DNA of 64,000 nucleotides from the NCBI RefSeq assembly GCF_038051945.1, contig NZ_CP150302.1:496001-560000 (forward strand), given 5' to 3'. Position 1 is the stretch's first letter, and the number at the start of each line of letters is the position of its first letter. A program made the position numbers and the translations under genes. A model generated the notes under the pieces. That model did no database searches and was not told the origin of the DNA. It saw only the letters and a program-made list of their open reading frames with translations. The stretch is from Paenibacillus sp. FSL H3-0469 (GTDB lineage Bacteria; Bacillota; Bacilli; Paenibacillales; Paenibacillaceae). Below are positions 55,701 to 62,047 of the stretch, piece after piece.

Positions 55701-56281
55701 AGGTGCCGCAATCCGGCAAGTATGCTGTGCTCGAGTATGACAAGACCTTTGCCGATGTGGGACAGGGGCACTGGGCCTATCAGGCGGTTCGTGAATTGGC
55801 AGCGAAGCATATTATCTCAGGCAACGGCGGGGACAGCTTCGCGCCGAAGCGGGAAGTAACCCGTGCCGAATTCGTTACGATGCTTGTACGCGCGCTTGGG
55901 CTGAAGGCGGAGGGCATGAGTTCGTTCGCTGACGTAACCAGCAGCAAGTGGTATTCGGCCGATGTGACAGCCGCTTATGAAGCGGGAATCGTGAAGGGAG
56001 ATGCGGCCGGCCGGTTCGCAGCAGAAGCGCCGGTCACGCGCCAAGAGATGGCAGCGCTGCTTGTGCGAGCTTACGAGCTTCGCTCGGGAAGCCCAGTCCC
56101 GGCGGATACTTTGCCAGCTTTTGCCGATGCGGCTAAGATTGACAGCTGGGCTAAAGAAGCCGTGAGTGCTGCAAGTTCACTGGGCTTCCTTGCAGGCAGC
56201 CCGGACGGGACCTTCAAGCCCCAAGCTTATGCAACTCGCGCGGAGAGTGCGAAAGTGTTGAGCTTGCTGCTGAATCAGTGA
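52718..56281 (+). CDS. Arabinogalactan endo-beta-1,4-galactanase (GH53) with carbohydrate-binding and SLH domains
   Basis: About 1187 residues. Domains in order: signal peptide; GH53 barrel (about 35-350) with acid/base Glu near 175 in QIGNEINNG and nucleophile Glu near 281 in MVVEVGG; a Big_2-like Ig domain (about 356-440); two galactan-binding-like modules (about 442-574 and 579-722, CBM61-like); a Pro/Thr/Glu linker with repeated TEPVTPP; a domain of unknown role; and three SLH domains (about 1010-1187) that hold it on the cell wall. It cuts the galactan side chains of pectin. TTG 52718 follows GGGGAGG. Confidence 0.9.
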   Translation: MKQRTRWLAAVLTFTMLIMSLTALGLPAQAGAVPIPQSFAKGADVSWLPQMEAEGYKFYNDQGDEADLLQILKDHGIDSIRLRAFVDPSDDPINGHNSTEEMVQLASRVSALGFRVMVDLHYSDSWADPGKQVTPAAWASDNLEQLKAHVSEYTTEVMQALKTAGVTPEWVQIGNEINNGMMHPLGSYSNTANLVELIQAGSHAAKAVFPETKIIIHRANGADSGVDPFYAGLVEAGLKDSDYDIIGLSYYPDSIYTSSINELSSNMNLLAAKYGKEVMVVEVGGDVSKSADNVYNMLVAVQNGVKAVPGGQGTGVFYWAPEGVYFSYGLSAWNPDGKPSFAMDAFIEGASAINRVPVQSVKVEKQTAILEVGGTGSVKATISPGNATYKGLTFTSSDEAIVKVDKYKGTLSGLAAGTSTVTAVTYDGGFTDSTEITVSPSTSFIQNPGFEDGLNGWTVSGDSTAVNVESDAHSGSAALHYWSSGAAEFQISQTVTGLENGTYQLSAWVSGNGGEETAEIFAGNQKQPFVNTGWQQWSNPTIDTVEVTDGTLTLGANLKYAGDKWGNIDDFKLVKKAGAVSTNNLTVNGAKSDWYLSGTKPATFGDSNASGGFDYGDDKPVNFSLTHEITGLEPGTYTLEAKIFGDKGEPSPGSVMYVISEGQTYSVPVTYSGSAWLKPRTLTLKHVHIGEDGSASLGFKVITDSDNHYGYLQEVTFVRNSTTAPEVPSEPNEPSEPSEPVTPPTTEPVTPPGTEPVTPPVTEPVTPPATEPVIPTEENPAPSAEASPAPSPATAPGTGSGSGWTAPLATAQASAAPQATPQPEILTVTEPKVNAQNQIVIPMAEGQSEVRIPTDATALTGVATLKVEGKTVAVEIPGKVVEQLQALAGSSANGSMISVGVTPWSAEQKAAWTLQAKTKSEAELRTAGEMFNLSLSMLNQQGVKTPLASFAEPVTLRLMLQANSNPKLAGVYAVADDGTIEYVGGTSEQSLMTVQVPQSGKYAVLEYDKTFADVGQGHWAYQAVRELAAKHIISGNGGDSFAPKREVTRAEFVTMLVRALGLKAEGMSSFADVTSSKWYSADVTAAYEAGIVKGDAAGRFAAEAPVTRQEMAALLVRAYELRSGSPVPADTLPAFADAAKIDSWAKEAVSAASSLGFLAGSPDGTFKPQAYATRAESAKVLSLLLNQ

Positions 56282-56311
56282 GCTGAAGAGTAACAGCATA
56301 AGTAATAGTAG

Positions 56312-56353
56312 AGTAGAGCAGCGATCTTCCTGTAATGGAGCGCTGCTCTTTTT
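56312..56353 (+). terminator. Terminator after the galactanase gene
   Basis: AGAGCAGCG pairs with CGCTGCTCT, followed by TTTTT. Confidence 0.85.
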
Positions 56354-56392
56354 ACTGGCATGGGATCGTGCGGTTGCGAAGGAGCAGGCCAT

Positions 56393-56620
56393 ATGTAATC
56401 GAAAAACCGATCACATTGGGCAGCGGGAAGGCGAACGGGCCGAATGTAGTCGAAAAACCGATCACATTGGGCAGTGGGAAGGCGAACGGGCGCAATGTAA
56501 TCGAAAAACCGATTACATTGGGCAGTGGGAAGGCGAACGGGCGCAATGTAATCGAAAAACCGATTACATTGGGCAGCAGGAAGGCGAACGGCCGAAATGT
56601 AGTCGAAAAACCGATTACAT
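56393..56620. repeat. Array of five palindromes with exact 51-bp spacing (family A, conserved copy)
   Basis: 24-nt palindromes begin at 56393, 56444, 56495, 56546 and 56597, all 51 bp apart. The arms are ATGTAATCG (or ATGTAGTCG) and CGATTACAT (or CGATCACAT) around AAAAAC. The 27-bp spacers are nearly identical (TGGGCAGTGGGAAGGCGAAC followed by GGGCGCA). It fills the gap between the galactanase terminator and the 3' end of the WYL regulator. Because 51 is divisible by three, both strands show open frames of 95-138 codons through it; I treat those as by-products. Confidence 0.9.
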
Positions 56621-56661
56621 TGGGTCGCGGCGAACGCAACAGTAGGCGGGCCGCGCGCTTC

Positions 56662-57624
56662 CTAGGTCTGAAACAGATCTACTCTAGCCTGCAGCTCCGC
56701 TCTTACTTCCTCCGGAACTTCCTTCATAGTAAGATCATCTCCCAAGAATAACAACCAATTTGTGATTTCCTTCAGCTCCTCCGTGCGGTTCACCTCGACC
56801 TCCATTTTCAGAATAGCGGTAGTTTGGTAGGGGTTAGTGTAGGACAGCGTCACCCTGAGCGGGTGATATTTCCGGTATTGGGCAATGGCCCGGGCACCGA
56901 GCTCCAGGACAAGGTTGTTCTTCACCTGCTGCTTGCTTACCTTCTCTTGGATTTTTTTCGCGCTTAGCCTCTTGGGTTCGGGGGAGGGGATGACATCCGT
57001 GAGCTGGTCAACCGGGATGATCCGTTTTCTGGAGGCGTCCAGGTCGAAGGACTCGATGAGCCACAGGCTTTTCTCCTGATAGAGACGCAACAGATACACA
57101 GAATAAGACCTGTTCGTTTGTTCCTCCCGACAGGTAATTAGCAAATAACGGTCCGCCAGCAGGAGCCGGATCAGCTTGTCCAGCATAGGGTGGGGGAGGT
57201 CGGACAGGTCGAGCAAATCAGGATTGCCCGGATGGGTGCCCTCGAACAGCAGGATCTGATTGAGAAGAACAAGCTCCTCCTGCTGATTCTCTGAGATAAG
57301 CCCCAGTAATTTTTCCGTCAGCGACTGGCGGCTCTTAAGATAAGGAAGCTGGCCGTTTCTTGTCGCCATGAAGGCAATGAACAGCGCTTTGACCTCGTTA
57401 TCCGTGAACCGGACCACCGGAAGGATAGAGTTACGCATGACGGAATACCCGCCATCCCGGCCCACCTCAGCAACCAGCGGCATTCCGAGCGCCTCAATCT
57501 CCCGGATATCCCGCTGGGCGGTCGAACGCGAAATATTGAATTCTTGCATGATTTCCGTCAGGGTAAAATGGGCACGATTGTTAATGTACCGCATGATGAT
57601 GTTGATCCGTTCTACTTTTTTCAT
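56662..57624 (-). CDS. WYL-domain transcriptional regulator (YafY type)
   Basis: 320 residues. An N-terminal HTH of the DeoR/HTH_11 kind (TLTEIMQEFNISRSTAQRDIREIEALGMPLV) is followed by a WYL domain (region RSYSVYLLRLYQEKSLWLIESFDLDASRKR) and a C-terminal extension. WYL proteins bind nucleic acid or nucleotide-like ligands. TTAGGAG precedes the ATG. It is divergent from the small gene at 57716, its probable target. Confidence 0.9.
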   Translation of the reverse strand: MKKVERINIIMRYINNRAHFTLTEIMQEFNISRSTAQRDIREIEALGMPLVAEVGRDGGYSVMRNSILPVVRFTDNEVKALFIAFMATRNGQLPYLKSRQSLTEKLLGLISENQQEELVLLNQILLFEGTHPGNPDLLDLSDLPHPMLDKLIRLLLADRYLLITCREEQTNRSYSVYLLRLYQEKSLWLIESFDLDASRKRIIPVDQLTDVIPSPEPKRLSAKKIQEKVSKQQVKNNLVLELGARAIAQYRKYHPLRVTLSYTNPYQTTAILKMEVEVNRTEELKEITNWLLFLGDDLTMKEVPEEVRAELQARVDLFQT

Positions 57625-57649
57625 CGCGGCTCCTAAACAGGTTCAATTT

Positions 57650-57677
57650 TTGACATGATTTAAGGTTATCATATACA
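57650..57677 (+). promoter_or_regulatory. Promoter of the GyrI-like gene
   Basis: TTGACA (57650-57655), 16 bp, TATACA (57672-57677), in the gap between the WYL gene and the plus-strand genes. It is well placed for control by the WYL regulator. Confidence 0.6.
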
Positions 57678-57715
57678 TAGCAGGTGAGGAACACAAATAT
57701 GAATAAAGGCGGGAT

Positions 57716-58207
57716 ATGACAATGGCAGGATATACTATTGAAGAGAAAGACAGCTTTACAGTGATTGGTCTGGGTGTTGATCTTAAGAGTGACTATACGG
57801 ACTATGCCGGAATTTATAAGGAGAAGATGGATTTTTGGCAGGCAGTCAGTGAAGATGGCAGGCTCGACCTGTTAAAAGGGATTGCGGCGAATGATTATGT
57901 GTTTGTTGTGAACGAAGCAGTGAACGGCAAGATGATGCATTATGCCGGGGTAATGGCAAGCGCAGGTGCACAGATTCCGCAGGAAGCACGGGTGATTCAA
58001 TTCCCGAAGGGAGAATATCTCGTAGTGGCAGGCGAAGGAGCGACAACGGAGGAATTAAGCAATACCGTGACGGGCCTGGCCTTCGGACAAGCTTTGCCGC
58101 AAGCTGAAGGATACGCCTACGTGGGCGGGCCGAATACGGCTGTGGAGATGGGCAGCCGGGACGGTTCGCTGTATGGTGAAATGTGGATTCCTGTCGTCAG
58201 AAACTAA
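57716..58207 (+). CDS. GyrI-like / AraC effector-binding domain protein
   Basis: 163 residues. It has the effector-binding SOUL/GyrI-like pattern: an opening YTIEEKDSFTVIGLG, a middle with ARVIQFPKGEYLVVAGEGAT and an end YGEMWIPVVRN. Such domains bind small hydrophobic ligands, and stand-alone versions are common next to WYL regulators. ATG 57716 or 57722 could be the start; AAAGG lies 6 bp before the first. A second small gene follows at 26 bp. Confidence 0.8.
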   Translation: MTMAGYTIEEKDSFTVIGLGVDLKSDYTDYAGIYKEKMDFWQAVSEDGRLDLLKGIAANDYVFVVNEAVNGKMMHYAGVMASAGAQIPQEARVIQFPKGEYLVVAGEGATTEELSNTVTGLAFGQALPQAEGYAYVGGPNTAVEMGSRDGSLYGEMWIPVVRN

Positions 58208-58233
58208 AGTAATGTAATGGAGGATAACTAACT

Positions 58234-58698
58234 ATGGCATATACAGTTGATTTCAAAGAGGTGTCTGTGCAAGGTCTGGAGTCGTCGCCTGTTGCTGAGG
58301 CGCTGGCAGGACTGCGTGCGAATGAAGCGCGTTATTTCATGAACAAGTATAAGCATGAATTCACAGTCGTTCCGGCCAGTGAAAGCCAGGAGACGCTGGA
58401 TTACGTGAACGGGATTCTGAGCAAGGACCGGGGCCTTGAGTTTGCTGCCAAGCCACTCCAAACGTCGCAGTTCCAGGTGGAGAATATCCGGTTCGCCTAC
58501 GTTTTCTATGAGGATGGTCTTGCGCTTAATGTGATGTACACAGTGGATGATCCCAAGAAGCGGGCAGTCGGATTCAAGCTCTCGGAGGGGATGGAGATTC
58601 CGAAGGAGCTGGAGGACAAGTTCAAGTTCGCGCGGCAGAAGTCGAAGCTTGCCGGTACGATCCGGGGATCGTTTTTTGTGATTAAGGGAGAGTACTAA
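58234..58698 (+). CDS. Unknown small protein in an operon with the GyrI-like gene
   Basis: 154 residues, not recognised. No signal peptide or membrane helix. The middle (YVFYEDGLALNVMYTVDDP) and the basic end (FKFARQKSKLAGTIRGSFFVI) suggest a beta-sheet fold. GGAGG lies 10 bp before the ATG. It starts 26 bp after the GyrI-like gene, so it is likely cotranscribed and under the same regulator. Confidence 0.7.
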   Translation: MAYTVDFKEVSVQGLESSPVAEALAGLRANEARYFMNKYKHEFTVVPASESQETLDYVNGILSKDRGLEFAAKPLQTSQFQVENIRFAYVFYEDGLALNVMYTVDDPKKRAVGFKLSEGMEIPKELEDKFKFARQKSKLAGTIRGSFFVIKGEY

Positions 58699-58699
58699 T

Positions 58700-58772
58700 A
58701 AAAATCCCCATAAAGTGAAGATTAAGCTTGGAAGTTTATTCAGGTACTTTGCGGGGGCCCCAAACCATATAA
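58700..58772 (-). repeat. Hairpin repeat of about 75 nt, copy 2 (inverted)
   Basis: Read on the minus strand this resembles 36308-36385 along its length: GGTTTGGGGCCCCCGCAAAG, then TACCTGA, then AAGCTTAA and a late CACTTTATGGGG. CCCCATAAAGT (58706-58716) pairs with ACTTTGCGGGG (58746-58756), 10 of 11 positions including one G-U. Confidence 0.6.
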
Positions 58773-58781
58773 GTTCTTAAA

Positions 58782-58806
58782 GAGGGGCTGCCAACTGGCA
58801 GCCCCT
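58782..58806 (-). terminator. Terminator of the MFS gene
   Basis: GGGGCTGCC-AACT-GGCAGCCCC, a 9-bp stem with a short loop. On the minus strand it is followed by TCTTTAA. It sits 10 bp after the MFS stop. Confidence 0.75.
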
Positions 58807-58814
58807 TATGTCTT

Positions 58815-60065
58815 TCAAATCTCCTCCGCCGTATAAGTCTTCTGGGTGCGGAGGACCGGGAAGAACCGGTACATCCAGAGCACGGTAATAATCAGGGTGC
58901 CAACTCCGCCGATCACGGTTGCAGGCACAGCCCCGACCAGCCCGGCCATGGTGCCGGACTCGAATTCTCCAAGCTGGTTCGAGGTGCCGATGAATAACGA
59001 ATTCACTGCGTTCACCCGGCCCTGCATCTCCTGCGGGGTGTTGACCTGCACCAGTGTCGAGCGGATAACGACACTCACGACATCCGAGCCGCCGATCAGA
59101 ACCAGCGCGAACAGGGACAGCCAGAAGCTGTGGGAGATGCCGAACAGCATCGTTGCCAGGGCGAAGACGACCAGCGAGGCGAACAGCATCCGGCCGATGG
59201 CCCGTTCCACCGAATAGCGGGTCAGGATAAGCGAGACGATGATCGCACCTACCGCCGGGGCGGAGCGCAGCAAGCCAAGACCGAGCGAACCGGTCTTCAG
59301 AATATCCTCGGCGAAGATCGGCAGCAGTGCCGTGGCCCCGCCAAGCAGTACAGCGAACAAGTCCAGCGAGATTGTACCCAGGATAATCTTGCGGGCGAAG
59401 ACAAACCGCAGGCCGCTGAGGAAGGTGTCCATGCTGACCGCGTCCAGCTTCTTGACGAAGTGGACGGTCTTAACGAAGAAAATGAGCACAGTAGATACCA
59501 TTAGTGCGGCGAGCGAGGCAATGTAGGCGGCAGCCGTACCCCAGACCACGAGGACACCTCCGAGGGACGGGCCGACGATCATCGCCGTCTGCATAGCAGA
59601 CGCGGACCAGGCTGCTGCCTTCGGGAGCTGCTCCCGATCCACAATGTCCGGCACCAGCGCTGCCGAGGCCGGACTCTCGAAGGTACGGCACGCACCTAGC
59701 ACTGCTGCGGCTGCCAGCAGGTGGACCGCGCTGAGCCAGCCCTCAATGCTGCCGAGGACAAGCATCAGCACGATGAGGCACTCTGTAAGCTGGCACAGGA
59801 ACACAATGGTTCGGCGGTCATAGCGGTCTGCCGTCTGTCCGGCAGGCAATGTGAGCAGCAGCATGGGGAGGAATTGGGCCAGCCCGACCAGTCCAAGCTG
59901 GTAGGCGCTGCCGGTCAGCGCATACATCTGCCAGCCAATCGCCACCGACAGCATCTGGAAGGCACTGGTGGAGAAGATCCGCGCGATCCATAGGCGCAGG
60001 AAGGAGCGGTTATGCAGTACAGACGGGCGTGGAGTTTTCATATCCGGTGTATTCGGTGTATTCAA
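58815..60065 (-). CDS. MFS transporter, 12-helix EntS/MefA-like (DHA3)
   Basis: 416 residues with about 12 hydrophobic segments. Marks of this group: LWIARIFSTSAFQMLSVAIG, FLPMLLLTLPAGQTADRYDR and a loop with ACRTFESPASAALVPDIV. The family exports siderophores or macrolides; here the substrate is unknown. It overlaps the upstream TrmB-like gene by 4 bp and is thus coupled to its own likely regulator. Confidence 0.88.
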   Translation of the reverse strand: MNTPNTPDMKTPRPSVLHNRSFLRLWIARIFSTSAFQMLSVAIGWQMYALTGSAYQLGLVGLAQFLPMLLLTLPAGQTADRYDRRTIVFLCQLTECLIVLMLVLGSIEGWLSAVHLLAAAAVLGACRTFESPASAALVPDIVDREQLPKAAAWSASAMQTAMIVGPSLGGVLVVWGTAAAYIASLAALMVSTVLIFFVKTVHFVKKLDAVSMDTFLSGLRFVFARKIILGTISLDLFAVLLGGATALLPIFAEDILKTGSLGLGLLRSAPAVGAIIVSLILTRYSVERAIGRMLFASLVVFALATMLFGISHSFWLSLFALVLIGGSDVVSVVIRSTLVQVNTPQEMQGRVNAVNSLFIGTSNQLGEFESGTMAGLVGAVPATVIGGVGTLIITVLWMYRFFPVLRTQKTYTAEEI

Positions 60066-60898
60066 TGGGTGTCATCCTCCAAGCGACCGGGACTCGGTTC
60101 AAGTTCGGGGGCTGGCTTCCGCCCGCGCATCTCTGGGTGTTCCTGGAATATTAAGGAGTAATTCCTGCCATAACGCGCCTCCAGCTCCAGGGCGAAATCC
60201 TGCTCTACGCGCATCATCACGACATCGTGATAATAAGACGTCTGAAGGACATCCAGCACAGCAGGATGGTTGCTCTCCAGCGCCGAAGCCTGCGAATGGC
60301 GGGTGAAGCTTCCCAGAAGCGAGATCTCCTTATCCAGCAGGAGTGAGAAATTCCGGGCGGTCTTCGGCCCGCCTGCGGGTACGCTATGTACAATGACACG
60401 CGACAGCGCTGTAGGGATGTCACCTATCACCATCAGGTGGACGGCAATGCCCCGTTCTTCGGCGGCAAGCAGCGTGTCTTCTATCCGGTGCAGATCCTCC
60501 GCCCAGATATCTGCCAGGATCTCCGAGCAGGCATTGGCAGCAAGCCGCTTTACCGCCAGATCGACCTGTGCGTCCCCCTTCCAGTTGCTGAAGAAGGGAG
60601 GTGCGGCAGGCAGGTGGGTCAGCTCGTTCTCCAGCAGGCGGACTGTGCGCTCAAATTCTGCCTGAAGCAGCTTAACGACCTGCCGGACTGGAATTGCAGC
60701 GAAGGTAACCGGCTCGCCTTCGATTGTCCGGCAGACTCCTTTATCTGCGAGACTGCGCAGCGCGGCGTATACATTGGACCGGGACACGGACACCTGCTTG
60801 GCGACCTCATAGCCCGAGGAGGGAAGCTGGCCGTGCAGCGCCAGATAACAGCGGGCTTCCAGATCGGATAAGCCGAGCTTGCGTAATGCTTCAATCAT
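60062..60898 (-). CDS. TrmB-family transcriptional regulator
   Basis: 278 residues. An N-terminal winged helix (LGLSDLEARCYLALHGQ, then VAKQVSVSRSNVYAALRSLADKG) joins a phospholipase-D-like TrmB regulatory domain. TrmB proteins usually bind sugars; here the regulator is coupled to an MFS exporter, so it may respond to that exporter's substrate. A symmetric site over its own -10 box points to autoregulation. Confidence 0.88.
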   Translation of the reverse strand: MIEALRKLGLSDLEARCYLALHGQLPSSGYEVAKQVSVSRSNVYAALRSLADKGVCRTIEGEPVTFAAIPVRQVVKLLQAEFERTVRLLENELTHLPAAPPFFSNWKGDAQVDLAVKRLAANACSEILADIWAEDLHRIEDTLLAAEERGIAVHLMVIGDIPTALSRVIVHSVPAGGPKTARNFSLLLDKEISLLGSFTRHSQASALESNHPAVLDVLQTSYYHDVVMMRVEQDFALELEARYGRNYSLIFQEHPEMRGRKPAPELEPSPGRLEDDTH

Positions 60899-60947
60899 GA
60901 ATGAACCGCCTTTCAGTGAGAGTAAGAAATGCTTCGTTGTATGTAGA

Positions 60948-60987
60948 AGTATTTCAAAATACTACTCCGATCTTAAAGTACTGTCAA
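60948..60987 (-). promoter_or_regulatory. Promoter of trmB-MFS with an operator over the -10 box
   Basis: On the minus strand: TTGACA (60987-60982), 17 bp, TAGTAT (60964-60959). The perfect palindrome AGTATTT-CA-AAATACT (60948-60963) overlaps the -10 and is the likely TrmB site. Confidence 0.7.
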
Positions 60988-61118
60988 GCAGCAATATCCG
61001 GCCGGCCGCAGCACCGGAACTCTCACAAAAATGATTACACCCGGGTGAAATCAGGTAATAACCCTTAAGACAGCTTAGGAACAGTCTCGACTATAAACCA
61101 ATGACAGGATGAGGACTT

Positions 61119-61742
61119 ATGCGAAAAGCAATTCTTACTACCATGCTCATCTCCAGTCTGCTAATGGCTGGCTGCGGCAATAACGAGGCGGCAAATGGCG
61201 GTACGGCGGCTACTCCAGAGACCGGACAAGCAGCGACGGCAAGCCCGGAGGTTACATCGGAAGTCACGCCGGAACCGGCAGCAGAGGCTACCGCAGAGCC
61301 TGCACCGGAATCTACGGCACAGGCACCAGCGCAGACGGCCGCACCGGAAACCACGCCGAAGGCCAGTGCGGTGGCGGGGGAACCCTTGCGGCAGACCTAT
61401 TTTGACAAGCTGGATCAGATTGAAGCGGGTCTTGGCGATCTGAAGGCTCTGTCGGACAGCGGTGTAACGGCAGACATGAAGGAGGCGGCCTCCAAGGAGC
61501 ATGAGCGCTGGGACAAGGCGCTGAATGAAATCTACCAGGCGCTTAAAGTGCAGCTTCCCGAAGCCGATATGGCGAAACTGAAAGAGGAGCAGCTAAGCTG
61601 GATCAAGGAACGCGATAAAGCAGCAGAGGAAGCGGCTGCCAAATATAAGGGCGGAACGATGGAGGGGCTGGAGTACGCGGCGACCTTGGCCTCAGTGACG
61701 AAGGAACGTTGTTATAAGCTGGTGGAATTGTATATGAAGTAA
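61119..61742 (+). CDS. Lipoprotein with an LprI-like (DUF1311) domain
   Basis: 207 residues. The lipobox is LMAGC with Cys19. A long Ala/Pro/Thr/Glu-rich tether (about 20-90) follows, then a helical domain with the LprI pattern (WDKALNEIYQALK, LKEEQLSWIKERDKAAEEAA, GGTMEGLEYAATLASVTKERCYKLVELY). Proteins of this domain are known in part as lysozyme inhibitors. It is outer-surface exposed. It stands alone with a strong terminator; AGGATGAGGA precedes the ATG. Confidence 0.82.
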   Translation: MRKAILTTMLISSLLMAGCGNNEAANGGTAATPETGQAATASPEVTSEVTPEPAAEATAEPAPESTAQAPAQTAAPETTPKASAVAGEPLRQTYFDKLDQIEAGLGDLKALSDSGVTADMKEAASKEHERWDKALNEIYQALKVQLPEADMAKLKEEQLSWIKERDKAAEEAAAKYKGGTMEGLEYAATLASVTKERCYKLVELYMK

Positions 61743-61743
61743 T

Positions 61744-61795
61744 CAAAGAGCGCAGCGACTCTCTCGTAAGGAGGGCCGTTGCGCTCTTTTTTGAC
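61744..61795 (+). terminator. Terminator of the lipoprotein gene
   Basis: AAAGAGCGCA pairs with TGCGCTCTTT, with additional inner pairing, followed by TTTT. It starts 5 bp after the stop codon. Confidence 0.85.
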
Positions 61796-62047
61796 CATTT
61801 GAATGGCTGATCCTTCATAAATACCACATATTGGATCCCAGCTTACCCGCTATAAAAGTCGATTCTGGGCTGAAAGTGCTTTTTTTTGAGCAGAATGAAT
61901 CCCTATTATTTGTTACGCTCCATATGAATGGTGCCAAGAAAGGAGGCGGGAGCGCCAAGCTTAAGCTGGAAGACAACTATGAGAGCATCTGCACAAGTGT
62001 CCCCTGGTTTCTAAATTGACTTTAGAATAATAGGAGGAATGAAGTAC

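Noticed and set aside
56335..56751. Repetitive frame of 138 codons with unit VIEKPITLGSGKANGRN, and a 95-codon frame on the opposite strand
   Set aside because: It is a translation of the palindrome array, starts inside the terminator and runs into the regulator gene; the reverse frame is equally open.
61831..62019. 62-codon frame before the rhamnogalacturonan lyase gene
   Set aside because: TTG start without ribosome site, no recognisable family, partly in the lyase leader.
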